64,000 bases of DNA from Oscillospiraceae bacterium. GTDB taxonomy: Bacteria > Bacillota > Clostridia > Oscillospirales > CAG-272. Position 1 is the first letter of the stretch. Each line of letters opens with the position of its first letter. The notes under the pieces are model-generated. The model worked only from the letters and a program-made list of their open reading frames with translations, ran no database searches and was not told the DNA's origin. The stretch spans positions 67,902-131,901 of the forward strand of contig SVQK01000110.1 in assembly GCA_015065385.1 (NCBI GenBank), given 5' to 3'. Shown here one piece after another: positions 25,529 to 33,768 of the stretch. The position numbers and the translations under genes were made by a program.

Positions 25529-26278
25529 TCAGCTCACCCCCGCAAGGATCCGCCGGATCAAGTCAGCGTAACGCTCCGGGTGGTTGAGGGAGAATTCCCC
25601 GTGATTCAGACCGGGCAGGGGGTGAAGAATGCAGGACGGGACAGTCTGACAAATCTTCTCCGCGGACCGCCTGATCACCCCCGTCTCCCGCTCCCCGAAG
25701 CAAACATGCACCTGGGCCGCCGCGGAACGGATCGAGTCCTTCAGCGCGTAGGAGGTGCTCGCTTTCATAAAGGAGATCATATCCTCCTTCCGGATCGCGC
25801 AGGTGTCGCGGTAGTACTCCTCGAAGAGTTCCGACTTGATGCGCAGGGACTTGAACTGCGCCTTCGCAAAGCCCCGGTTCCGGATCAACCCGTAGCTTGC
25901 GCCGAACGCCGGGGCGATCAGCGCGTTCGTCAGCCGGGACGGGATCACAGACGCGCTCTCCGCCAACGCTGCCCGGCAGACTTTCCCCCGGCGCGAAAGC
26001 ACCTCGAGAAGGATCTGCCCGCCGAGCGAAAGTCCCCCGATCAAGAGCGCCGACCCGCCGCACCGCTCGTCGAGAAAGGCGAGGATCTCCTCCGCGTTGT
26101 CCTCGATCGACGTGAACGGCCTGTCGCTTCCCGCGTGCCCGTCGAGAACCGGGAGTATGACGCAGTACTCATGTTCAAGCAGCCGCGCCGCCTCCCGGTA
26201 GTTCCACCACGACAGGCCTCCGCCGTGAAGGAGAAGGATCGTTTTTCCCCGATCCGAGCCGAATTCCAGAACCTTCAT
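25529..26278 (-). CDS. Alpha/beta hydrolase
   Basis: A 249-residue soluble hydrolase starting at ATG 26278 with CGGAGGAGG upstream. The oxyanion loop is LLHGGG (16-21), the nucleophile elbow is GGLSLGG (S84) and the catalytic histidine is H226 in LPGLNHGEF; the acid is probably in CFGERETG near 193-200. The substrate is unknown (esters or peptides are typical). It follows the SLH gene by 37 bases and ends 20 bases from the convergent GH9 gene. Confidence 0.85.
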   Translation of the reverse strand: MKVLEFGSDRGKTILLLHGGGLSWWNYREAARLLEHEYCVILPVLDGHAGSDRPFTSIEDNAEEILAFLDERCGGSALLIGGLSLGGQILLEVLSRRGKVCRAALAESASVIPSRLTNALIAPAFGASYGLIRNRGFAKAQFKSLRIKSELFEEYYRDTCAIRKEDMISFMKASTSYALKDSIRSAAAQVHVCFGERETGVIRRSAEKICQTVPSCILHPLPGLNHGEFSLNHPERYADLIRRILAGVS

Positions 26279-26315
26279 GACCGATCCTCCTCCGCTTCTT
26301 TTCACAGCCTCCGGT

Positions 26316-27782
26316 TCAGCGCTTCGTCTTCCCGAAGAGGATTTCGGTGAGCTCCTCCTCCGTCAGCACGACGGACGTCACGGGACCGAGCCCCTTGTCC
26401 GAAGCGGCGCGCAGATCCACGCGGATCATGTAATAATCCTGACAGAAATAGCTCGCCTCGGGTTCGTCCGGATTCTCGAACTCCCTGAGCTCCCATCCTT
26501 CGTCTTGCGGGAAGCGCGTATAGAATTTCACCACATATTCGACCGCGCCCGGAACAGCGTCCCAGACGGCCTTGATCCCTCCGGCGTCCGGTTTCATGGA
26601 GTCGTCCGGCTCAAAGCGGATCCCCTCCGGCACGCCGAGCTTCTTGTCGGTGGGATAGGACGTCAGATCGCAGAACTTCCCGAACGCCGTTATGTCCTCC
26701 AGTTCAACCATGGTCCGCGTGGAGAGACGCCCGTTCTTCATGCTGACGGAAGGCGTGAAAATAACGGTTCCGCCTCCGTCCGCGGGGGGATTTTTGACGA
26801 TCACGACCGTATCCGGCGCGATTTCCGACACGTTGACGCAGAGCAAAATCGGCTGCCCGCGCCTGCTGTGATAGAGCACCTCTCCCGCCGCGCCTTTGTA
26901 GTCGTTGGTTTCATCGACGATAAAGCGGCGCACCGTGACCTCCGCCTCGGGTGAACGCGGGACGACGACGAAAAGATCCTGCCCGCCTTCGGTCCTTACG
27001 ATGTTCTCCTCGGGAATCTCCTCGAGGAACGGGAAGACGGTCGTGACCTTGCGGCCGCCGAGCAGGGTCAGCAGTCCCGCAAGATCGGATTTTCCGCCCG
27101 ATCCGCCCGCGTAGCAAACGCCGCAGACTGCCCCTTCTTCGGCAACTGTCTGCCGCTGGACGACGTCCGGATCCCATCCGAGGGAGGCGCGGTACAGCCA
27201 CGTCACCGTCATGGCGCGGGAACAGGCGGCCTCGATGTCGAAGCCGTCCATGTCCCGGAGCATATCGTTGTTCGCGGCCCAGACCCACGGCAGCACATAG
27301 TAGGCGTCCGGATCCTTCATCGGCAGGGTTCCGTTCACTCCCGGTACGGGCTGGCCGAGAGAGCGCCAGAGGAAGGTGAGAATGTGCGCGGAGGTGCAGA
27401 GGGCGTCCGGGGAGAATTCCTTCGCGGAGGTCCCGTTCGTAATGCCCTGCTCCACCGCCCAGAGAACGGCCTTTTCATAGTAACTGCCCGGCGCGACGTC
27501 GGTGAACGGGCAGGATTTGGCCTTCGGTTCCGGACGGCCCGAAGCGCGCCATAGGAACGTCACGACCTGCCCGCGGGTACAGGTGTCGGACGGCGAGAAG
27601 GTTGTCACGCTCGTTCCGGTGGTGACGCCGTTGTCCAGCGCCCAGAGAACGGCGGGAGCGTAATAGGAATCCGCCGGAACATCCGCGAAGCTGTCCGCCC
27701 CTGCGCCGACGGCCAGAAGGACTGCCGTCACAACGGCCAGAACCAGCGCGCCGGACAGCTTTGTCGTCAGGTTTCTTTTCAT
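26316..27782 (-). CDS. Secreted protein with three N-terminal SLH domains
   Basis: A 488-residue exported protein. A signal peptide (1-30) is followed by three S-layer-homology repeats at about 31-80, 91-140 and 150-200 (FADVPADSYYAPAVLWALDN, then FTDVAPGSYYEKAVLWAVEQ). SLH repeats bind pyruvylated wall polymers, so the protein is held on the cell wall. The remaining ~290 residues are beta-rich and unrecognised, with a possible Fn3-like stretch near 415-470 (GGIKAVWDAVPGAVEYVVKF). Pairs of Cys occur in GAVCGVCYAGG. It is transcribed with the alpha/beta hydrolase from the promoter at 27970. Confidence 0.85.
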   Translation of the reverse strand: MKRNLTTKLSGALVLAVVTAVLLAVGAGADSFADVPADSYYAPAVLWALDNGVTTGTSVTTFSPSDTCTRGQVVTFLWRASGRPEPKAKSCPFTDVAPGSYYEKAVLWAVEQGITNGTSAKEFSPDALCTSAHILTFLWRSLGQPVPGVNGTLPMKDPDAYYVLPWVWAANNDMLRDMDGFDIEAACSRAMTVTWLYRASLGWDPDVVQRQTVAEEGAVCGVCYAGGSGGKSDLAGLLTLLGGRKVTTVFPFLEEIPEENIVRTEGGQDLFVVVPRSPEAEVTVRRFIVDETNDYKGAAGEVLYHSRRGQPILLCVNVSEIAPDTVVIVKNPPADGGGTVIFTPSVSMKNGRLSTRTMVELEDITAFGKFCDLTSYPTDKKLGVPEGIRFEPDDSMKPDAGGIKAVWDAVPGAVEYVVKFYTRFPQDEGWELREFENPDEPEASYFCQDYYMIRVDLRAASDKGLGPVTSVVLTEEELTEILFGKTKR

Positions 27783-27969
27783 GATGCGATCTCCTCATTC
27801 TGCGATTCTTGTTTCTTTTTCCTTCGGAATGGAGTCCGATCGGGTCAGCGGATCTGTACCGCGACGGCTTTCTCCCCCGGCGGCACATGGCATGCTCCCG
27901 GTCCGCCGCCCATGCTTTTCAAAGGTGCGCGTCTGCCCGAAAGATGCTCTCCGTGTCTCTTTCCAGTTA

Positions 27970-27999
27970 ATCATACCACCGAAAAGCCGCCGCTGTCAA
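27970..27999 (-). promoter_or_regulatory. Promoter of the SLH-protein gene
   Basis: Minus-strand TTGACA (27999-27994), 18-base spacer, TATGAT (27975-27970). The leader to the ATG at 27782 is about 180 bases and holds no recognised riboswitch. Confidence 0.65.
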
Positions 28000-28050
28000 T
28001 CGTGTTTCCGTGAATTTCAAAAAATCAAATGCAGCCCGAACGTCCGTCCG

Positions 28051-28350
28051 TTATTCTTCTCCCGTATCGTCCGTGTTCAGCCCGTACCGGAACAGGTCGC
28101 TGACCTTCGCCTGCGCGTCTTCCGCGAGGTGTTTCCGCATATAGCGGTCGCGGTCCTCCAAAATCGCCAGCATTTCGTCGGCAAATTCCTCGGGCGGGAT
28201 CAGACCGGCGCGGCTGACATAGGCGATCATCCTTTTCGCCAGATAGTCCGTGTTCATCTCTTTCGCCACAAGCGCCGCAAATTCGGCGGGATATCCCTCC
28301 CGCACCATGAGGCGGTAAAGTCCCCCTCTCAGATCCCCGTTCCTGTCCAT
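28051..28350 (-). CDS. Conserved-looking small hypothetical protein
   Basis: A 99-residue soluble, mainly helical protein (MDRNGDLRGGLYRLMVREGY at the start, then YLAKRMIAYVSRAGL and EEFADEMLAILEDRDRYM). I place the start at ATG 28350 because GGGAG lies just upstream, and a promoter at 28399-28427 matches; the same frame stays open far upstream only as antisense of the next gene. I recognise no family. It is divergent from the UroD-like gene, with both promoters in 130 bases. Confidence 0.65.
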   Translation of the reverse strand: MDRNGDLRGGLYRLMVREGYPAEFAALVAKEMNTDYLAKRMIAYVSRAGLIPPEEFADEMLAILEDRDRYMRKHLAEDAQAKVSDLFRYGLNTDDTGEE

Positions 28351-28398
28351 GCTCAACTCCCGCAAAGCTCCTTTCAGCTCTTCTTCTGCTCCCGTACC

Positions 28399-28427
28399 AT
28401 TATACCATATTCCCCGCCCGTCCGCAA
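28399..28427 (-). promoter_or_regulatory. Promoter of the small hypothetical gene
   Basis: Minus-strand TTGCGG (28427-28422), 17-base spacer, exact TATAAT (28404-28399). Confidence 0.65.
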
Positions 28428-28451
28428 GCGTCTGCGCGCCGATCCGCGTTC

Positions 28452-28480
28452 TTGACAAGGCGGCAGTCTTCCTGTATAAT
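28452..28480 (+). promoter_or_regulatory. Consensus promoter of the UroD-like gene
   Basis: TTGACA (28452-28457), 17-base spacer, TATAAT (28475-28480), about 40 bases before the start codon. Confidence 0.9.
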
Positions 28481-28521
28481 ACTGTGTGAAAACAAACGTC
28501 AGCCGCAAAAGGAGTTTCGTC

Positions 28522-29646
28522 ATGCCCATCCAGCCAATCCGCAAGCCGTGGCGCGGAACGATGACCGCCCGGGAACGCTTCAACCGCCAGATGCACTATC
28601 AGTCCTTCGATCGCTGCTTCAACATGGAATTCGGCTACTGGAAGGAAAACTTCACGACCTGGCCGCTGTTCTACGAAAACGGGATCCGGAACAACGGCGA
28701 GGCGGACATTTTCTTCGCGTTCGACCGCTTCTCGCAGATCGGGGGGGCGACGTGGATGTGCCCCAGCTTCGAGCAAAAGGAAATAGGACGGCAGGACAAC
28801 AAGATCATCCTCATCAACTCGGACGGGCTCATGGCGGAGGTGCTCGCCTCCGGGAAAGACACGATTCCGCACTATCTGAAATCCTCCGTCACGACGCCGG
28901 ACGACTGGAAACGGGTCAAGGAGGAGCACTTCGACCGGAACCACCCCGGGCGGAAGATGGATGTGGAGGGTCTCAAAAAGGCGTTTCCGGAGGATCGGGA
29001 CTTCCCGCTCGGCATTTCCTGCGGCTCCATGATCGGCAAAATCCGGGACATGCTGACCTTCGAAGGGCTGGCCTACGCCTGCTACGACTACCCGGACATG
29101 GTGGAGGACATGGTGGAGACCTGCTGTCAGCTCGTGGAGGATTCCCTCGATCAGGTTCTCGGAGAAATCACCTTCGACTTTGCGTCCGGATGGGAGGATA
29201 TCTGCTTCAAAAACGGGCCGATCGTATCCGTTCCGTTTTTCCGGGACGTTGTGATGCCGCGGTACAAACGCATCCGGAAGAAGCTCGACGAGCACGGGAT
29301 CGATCTCTGGTACACGGACTGCGACGGGGACGTGAGGCCGATTCTGCCGTATCTTCTGGAGGGCGGCATCAACTGCCTGTTCCCGTTCGAGGTCAACAGC
29401 TGCGCGCATCCGGGCGAGCTTCTCGATCAGTACGACGGACAGCTGAGGATCATGGGCGGCGTGGACAAAATGGCGCTCGGCGCGGGCAGGGACGCCATCC
29501 GCGACTATCTGAAAACGCTGGAAAAATACGTTGCGCGTGGGGGATACATTCCCTTCTGCGATCACCGCTGCCCGCCGAACGTCAACCCGGACGATTACCT
29601 CTATTACCTCGATCTCAAGGAAAAGATGTTCGGAATGCAGGAATGA
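28522..29646 (+). CDS. Uroporphyrinogen decarboxylase-like (URO-D family) protein
   Basis: A 374-residue soluble protein starting at ATG 28522 with AAAAGGAG upstream. It has the TIM-barrel layout of the URO-D/methylcobamide:CoM methyltransferase superfamily: MTARERFNRQMHYQSFDR at the start, an internal VVMPRYKRIRKKLDEHGID followed by LWYTDCDGDVRPILP, and FEVNSCAHPGELLDQY near the end. These clostridial forms lack the heme-pathway context and are thought to handle methyl or corrinoid-linked chemistry, or catabolic substrates. No corrinoid protein gene is adjacent and no other heme gene is present, so true HemE is unlikely. It is a monocistronic unit ending at a bidirectional terminator. Confidence 0.8.
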   Translation: MPIQPIRKPWRGTMTARERFNRQMHYQSFDRCFNMEFGYWKENFTTWPLFYENGIRNNGEADIFFAFDRFSQIGGATWMCPSFEQKEIGRQDNKIILINSDGLMAEVLASGKDTIPHYLKSSVTTPDDWKRVKEEHFDRNHPGRKMDVEGLKKAFPEDRDFPLGISCGSMIGKIRDMLTFEGLAYACYDYPDMVEDMVETCCQLVEDSLDQVLGEITFDFASGWEDICFKNGPIVSVPFFRDVVMPRYKRIRKKLDEHGIDLWYTDCDGDVRPILPYLLEGGINCLFPFEVNSCAHPGELLDQYDGQLRIMGGVDKMALGAGRDAIRDYLKTLEKYVARGGYIPFCDHRCPPNVNPDDYLYYLDLKEKMFGMQE

Positions 29647-29664
29647 CCTCCCGTACCGAACCGC

Positions 29665-29723
29665 AAAAAACCGCACCGCCCGCCATCCCGAAATCCGAGA
29701 CCGACGGAAGGCGCGGTATTTTT
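29665..29723. terminator. Bidirectional terminator between UroD-like and M29 genes
   Basis: ACCGCACC and GGCGCGGT arms pair around a ~25-base loop. TATTTTTG follows on the plus strand and GGTTTTTTG on the minus strand, serving both convergent genes. Confidence 0.65.
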
Positions 29724-29744
29724 GTTCAGCTTATGGATCCCCTG

Positions 29745-30968
29745 TCAGAACGCCCAGTTGCCGTTCCGGAAGATGGGCACGGTTTTCCCGTCTCGGGTGA
29801 CGGCGTCGATCGAGAGATCCGGCGTGCCGATCATGAAATCGACGTGGATCATCGAATCGTTGACGCCGAGCGCGCGGCATTCCTCCAGCGACTTTTCCTC
29901 AAATCCACGGATCGTGTCCGCAAACCCCATCCCGAGCGCGAGATGGCAGGCGGCGTTTTCGTCGAACAGCGTGTTATAGAAGAGCAGTCCGGTGTTCTGG
30001 ATCGGGGAATCGAACGGAACGAGCGCGCATTCGCCGAGATAGGCCGCCCCCTCGTCCGCCGTGATGATGTTCGTCAGGAGCTGATTGTTCTTTTCCGCGT
30101 GCCATTCGACCGCTTTCCCCTCGCGGAAGCGGATCCAGAAGTCCTCGATCAGCTGTCCTTCCCGGGAAAGCGGCATGGACGCGTAAACGATCCCCTCCGC
30201 CCGCCCGCGCTTCGGAGAGATGAAGCACTCCTCCGTCGGGATGTTCGGATTGAAGAAAATGCCCTGTAAGCTGGTGTCGCCGCCGCCCTTGAACTCCGCC
30301 TCCGGGATCATGCCGACCGTGAAGTCCGTGCCGTTCGACGCGGTATAATGAAGCGTTTCGATCCCGAGGCTGTTCAGGTGGGCGCATCTTGCGGAGAGAT
30401 CCGCGTTGTGTTCTTCCCATGCCGCGACCGGATCCTCCGTCACCCGGCTCGTCGCAAGGATCGCCTCCCACAGCTTTTCCATCGCCTGACGCTTCGACAG
30501 CTCCGGAAAGAGCTTTTTCGCCCACGCCGGACCGGGCACCGCGGCGATGCACCACTGATACCGGTTTTCGAGCTTGTCGCGGTAGGCCTTGATCTGCGGG
30601 TAGCGCATCTGCTGAATCTTCAGCATCTTGTCCTGATCGATGCCGCGCAGTCCGTCCGGGTCGTCGGAATCGAGGTAGATCCGGCAGGGGATCTTTTCGA
30701 CGTAGTAGTCCCAGCGGGCCTTCTGATAGTTCGTCAGAGTCCCGAGCGTCTCGACGGAACAGAATTTGTTGTCCACCTTGGCGAGCGGCTGATAGTCCCA
30801 GTCCACGACTACCCGTGCCGCGCCGAGCTTGTAGCACTCCTCCGCCACCATGCGCACAAAGTCCGGCTGGTCGAGCCCCGCAACAATGAACACATCCTGT
30901 CCCTTCTGCACGTTGACGCCGGTCTCCGCGATCAGACGGGCGTATTTCCGAAGAATCGTCTTTTTCAT
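29745..30968 (-). CDS. M29-family aminopeptidase
   Basis: A 407-residue cytoplasmic metallo-aminopeptidase of the thermophilic aminopeptidase (AmpS/AmpT) family, removing N-terminal residues from peptides. It starts at ATG 30968 (MKKTILRKYARLIAETGVNV). Conserved regions are QDVFIVAGLDQPDFVR, NGTDFTVGMIPEAEF, PTEECFISPKR, ECALVPFDSPI, FDENAACHLALGMGFADT and MIHVDFMIGTPDLSIDAV. The last carries His and Asp metal ligands, and Glu residues in the preceding blocks complete the two-metal site. The ribosome binding site is weak (GGCGGAAG, 13 bases). It has its own promoter and is not in an operon. Confidence 0.92.
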   Translation of the reverse strand: MKKTILRKYARLIAETGVNVQKGQDVFIVAGLDQPDFVRMVAEECYKLGAARVVVDWDYQPLAKVDNKFCSVETLGTLTNYQKARWDYYVEKIPCRIYLDSDDPDGLRGIDQDKMLKIQQMRYPQIKAYRDKLENRYQWCIAAVPGPAWAKKLFPELSKRQAMEKLWEAILATSRVTEDPVAAWEEHNADLSARCAHLNSLGIETLHYTASNGTDFTVGMIPEAEFKGGGDTSLQGIFFNPNIPTEECFISPKRGRAEGIVYASMPLSREGQLIEDFWIRFREGKAVEWHAEKNNQLLTNIITADEGAAYLGECALVPFDSPIQNTGLLFYNTLFDENAACHLALGMGFADTIRGFEEKSLEECRALGVNDSMIHVDFMIGTPDLSIDAVTRDGKTVPIFRNGNWAF

Positions 30969-31010
30969 GCTTCTATGCTTCCGCCTTTCCGAGAAATAAA
31001 GGTACGCTTT

Positions 31011-31039
31011 ATTATACACCATCCGCGCGCCCGTGGCAA
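31011..31039 (-). promoter_or_regulatory. Promoter of the M29 aminopeptidase gene
   Basis: Minus-strand TTGCCA (31039-31034), 17-base spacer, exact TATAAT (31016-31011). Confidence 0.75.
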
Positions 31040-31079
31040 GTTCGCCTGAAAGTTTCTTCATGCAATCAGCGGGAAGAGG

Positions 31080-31108
31080 TTGCGCCGGTCGGAACAATGT
31101 GTTATACT
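31080..31108 (+). promoter_or_regulatory. Promoter of the PAP2/YwaF-like pair
   Basis: TTGCGC (31080-31085), 17-base spacer, TATACT (31103-31108), about 65 bases before the GTG start at 31175. Confidence 0.6.
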
Positions 31109-31174
31109 ATATCAAACCGAACCGGCGGGTGGATCCGTTCCGGTTTCCGAACAGCGCACAAAGGGGGGAAGACC

Positions 31175-31822
31175 GTGCGGAAACGAATACCGTCCCATGT
31201 TCTCCCATGCGTGGTCTGGATCGCCGGAGGACAGCTTCTCGTGTATTACGGAACACGCCTCTTCCCCGCCCCGGCGCCGTATGACCTGAGCACCGCGCTC
31301 GATCGGTCGATCCCGCTTGTTCCCGCGTGGATCACCGTGTATTTTCTGGCATACGCCACATGGATCGCGGGATTCTGGCGCATCGTCACGTCGGGCCGGA
31401 CCCGCGCGATCCGGGTTTCCTTCGCGTACGGCGCGGCGCTTCTTCTGTGCGGGATCTGCTTCGTCCTCTTCCCCTGCACGATGGAGCGGCCGGAGGTCGT
31501 CGGATCCGATCTGTTCTCGAACCTGATCCGCTTTCTCTACCTGGTCGATCCGCCGCGCAATCTTCTGCCGTCCATCCATGTGCTGGCGAGTTATTTCTGC
31601 TGGCGCGGAATGACGGGATGCCGGACGATCCCGCTCCGGGTGAAGACGTTTTACTTCGTCTTCTGGATCTTAGTCTGCCTCAGCATCCTCTTTGTGCGCC
31701 AGCATGTGCTCTGGGATATCCCCGCGGCCGTCGCCGACGCCGAACTCATGCTCTTTCTCTCCAAGATCCTGCGTCCGGAACAGTTCGGCAAACACGGGAT
31801 ATCACGGAAGAGCGAACGATAA
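31175..31822 (+). CDS. PAP2-superfamily membrane phosphatase/transferase
   Basis: A 215-residue membrane protein with about five to six helices. I choose the GTG at 31175 because AAGGGGGGAA lies seven bases upstream and the promoter's transcript would start after the longer frame's first codon. The active-site motifs of the PAP2 fold are present: NLLPSIHVLASYF (the family's PSxH) and VRQHVLWDIPAA (the R-x-x-H-x-x-x-D signature), both near the membrane surface. Members remove or transfer lipid phosphate head groups, including inositol phosphate. An undecaprenyl-pyrophosphate or phosphatidate substrate is plausible. The YwaF-like gene follows after 50 bases. Confidence 0.85.
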   Translation: MRKRIPSHVLPCVVWIAGGQLLVYYGTRLFPAPAPYDLSTALDRSIPLVPAWITVYFLAYATWIAGFWRIVTSGRTRAIRVSFAYGAALLLCGICFVLFPCTMERPEVVGSDLFSNLIRFLYLVDPPRNLLPSIHVLASYFCWRGMTGCRTIPLRVKTFYFVFWILVCLSILFVRQHVLWDIPAAVADAELMLFLSKILRPEQFGKHGISRKSER

Positions 31823-31872
31823 CAACATACTGAACGTCAGAATTCTGTCTGCAATACGGGGGGAATATCATC

Positions 31873-32658
31873 ATGGACTGGACTCTCACACCGTTCAACC
31901 CGCTCTTCTGCGCCGTGCTGGGCGCGTTTCTCGTTCTGCTGGCGGCGGCGAGTCTGATTCTGCGGCACAGGAGCGAGCGGACGAAAAAGATCGTGCTCGT
32001 GACGGCCTGCCTTGTGACGCTTGCCGGATTCTTCGCCTACAAGGTCGCTCTCTCCCGCGACGCCGAATACGACCGGCTCGTCGCGGCCATGGACGGCTTC
32101 AACTGGTGGGGCGAGCTGCCGCTGCATCTCTGCAACGTGAACATGATCCTCATTCCCATCGCGGTTCTGACAAAGCGGCGGCCGCTTATGGGATTCTGCT
32201 TTTTCGTCGGTCCGCTCTGCGCGATGATGGCGCTCTCCATGCCCGGCGCGGGATTCTCCGACTGCTCCCTCCTTCTGCCGCGGATGCTCGGATACTACGG
32301 CACGCACTTCATGGTGATGGTCGAAGCGCTCGCGCTTGTGACGTTCGGATTCTTCCGGCCCGGGTTCCGCGATCTTCCCGCGACCGCAGCGGCAATCGTC
32401 GTTGTCACGTTCGTCATCTTCCTCATCGATCTGCTGTTCCGCCTCACGGGGCTGTATCCTCGCGCGAATTATTTCTTTGCCATGGAGACGGAGGGAAATT
32501 TCCTTCTCGAGCTCTTTCACAGCTGGATCCCGGTTCCGTTCCTGTACCTGCTTCCCTGCACGCTCATCCTCGCCGTCTACATGTCCGTCGTCATAGGCGG
32601 GTTCGCGCTGGCAGGGGCTTGCGAAAAACGCCGGACGGACAGAACCGTGTCGCGCTGA
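31873..32658 (+). CDS. YwaF/TIGR02206-like integral membrane protein
   Basis: A 261-residue protein with six to seven predicted transmembrane helices. The hallmark of the YwaF/TMEM164-like family is ELPLHLCNVNMILIPIAVLT, with His and Cys near the membrane face, followed by FFVGPLCAMMAL. Function is unknown in bacteria, and the eukaryotic relative TMEM164 is an acyltransferase, so lipid chemistry is a possibility. GGGGGGAATATCATC precedes the ATG. It follows a PAP2 gene, which also fits a role in lipid handling. Confidence 0.82.
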   Translation: MDWTLTPFNPLFCAVLGAFLVLLAAASLILRHRSERTKKIVLVTACLVTLAGFFAYKVALSRDAEYDRLVAAMDGFNWWGELPLHLCNVNMILIPIAVLTKRRPLMGFCFFVGPLCAMMALSMPGAGFSDCSLLLPRMLGYYGTHFMVMVEALALVTFGFFRPGFRDLPATAAAIVVVTFVIFLIDLLFRLTGLYPRANYFFAMETEGNFLLELFHSWIPVPFLYLLPCTLILAVYMSVVIGGFALAGACEKRRTDRTVSR

Positions 32659-32708
32659 ACATAGCGGTCGGCCGATCCGTCCAGCGAAATCACTTCATTC
32701 TTCGCCGG

Positions 32709-33713
32709 TTATTCGATCGAATCTCCGAGGGACGGGGAACGCCATTTCATTACCGAGCATACGGAAAACGGAAGGATGCCGCCGCCGTATTTCTTCGCAC
32801 CCGCCTCAAAGGCGACGAGCAGGCCGCCGTCCCGGTATTCTATATCCTCGCTCATGTGCGGAACGCGGATCGTCTCCTGCGCCCGCCGGCTGTCGAGAAT
32901 GTACAGGGGAATTTCCGCGCCTTCGCAGGAGAAGACCCCGTCCGGATTGCTGTTGATCCGGTACAGCTTCAGCTCGGAATCCGCGAGTCCGTAGGAACAG
33001 GACAGCGCAGCCGACGCGCCCGGGGTCATGGCGAATCCCTGCACCTTTTCGCAGACGGAAAAAGCGTTCACGGGAACCGGGGCGACTCCCAGAGGCTCAT
33101 CCTCGGAAAGCGAATAGCCGAACACCATCGCGCGGTGCTCTCCGTCCGCCGTCTGCATCACATGGTCCGCCTCCGTCTCGTATCCGTCCGCGTAAAAATC
33201 CCCCACATACAGCATTCTTCCAAAAGTTGAGCAGAACGACGCGCGGCACGGCACATCGAAATGGCCGATAAAGCGCACGGTGTCCCCGTCCGATGCGTTC
33301 ATCACGTCTTCCGCTTTCAGGACAAAGATTTTCGACGCGTTGCTGATGTAGACGAACTCCCCCGCCGCCGTCATGCCGCCCGCGTGTCCGTCGTAGACCT
33401 CGCCGTTTTCCCGCTCCAGATTGATCCGGACGGGCTCCTTTCCGAGGCGGCAGATCCGGGAGGCCTCGTCGCCGGGCATGTAGCCGCAGATCAGCGTCGT
33501 ACCGTCGGGAGCGGTCGTGACGCCCTGCGGAATGAAGCCCGACCAGAGATCCGGGATCGCCGAGACCTTTCCGGCATAGCGGTAAAATCCCGGATACACG
33601 ATGCGCGGCGCGATCAGGCAGAACAGGACATAGAGCAAAATCAGCCCGATCAAAACCTTAAGCGCGATGAAAAGGCCCTTTCTTGCGGGCACAGCAGCCG
33701 CAAAGACACGCAT
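32709..33713 (-). CDS. Membrane-anchored beta-propeller-like protein, unknown function
   Basis: A 334-residue protein with one N-terminal transmembrane helix (about 15-36) and a long extracellular beta-rich region built of repeated strands (IPQGVTTAPDGTTLICGYM, DGHAGGMTAAGEFVYISNAS, KVQGFAMTPGASAALSCSYG). The phrase pattern resembles SMP-30/arylesterase-type propellers, but no catalytic set can be assigned. AAAGGAGCG precedes the ATG at 33713. It is third in the operon after a solute-binding lipoprotein and a GH43 enzyme, so a surface glycan role is possible. Confidence 0.6.
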   Translation of the reverse strand: MRVFAAAVPARKGLFIALKVLIGLILLYVLFCLIAPRIVYPGFYRYAGKVSAIPDLWSGFIPQGVTTAPDGTTLICGYMPGDEASRICRLGKEPVRINLERENGEVYDGHAGGMTAAGEFVYISNASKIFVLKAEDVMNASDGDTVRFIGHFDVPCRASFCSTFGRMLYVGDFYADGYETEADHVMQTADGEHRAMVFGYSLSEDEPLGVAPVPVNAFSVCEKVQGFAMTPGASAALSCSYGLADSELKLYRINSNPDGVFSCEGAEIPLYILDSRRAQETIRVPHMSEDIEYRDGGLLVAFEAGAKKYGGGILPFSVCSVMKWRSPSLGDSIE

Positions 33714-33768
33714 AATACGCTCCTTTCTGTCACACGGCGGCGGAAAGAATCCGGAGCAGGTTCACGGG

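Noticed and set aside
28522..29646. True heme-pathway uroporphyrinogen decarboxylase (HemE)
   Set aside because: No other heme genes are nearby, the sequence is divergent, and similar catabolic URO-D proteins are common in Clostridia.
28351..29676. Long minus-strand frame antisense to the UroD-like gene, joined to the 99-residue protein frame
   Set aside because: It is the mirror of the plus-strand gene in GC-rich DNA. It shows no family likeness, and only the last 99 codons have a ribosome binding site and promoter.
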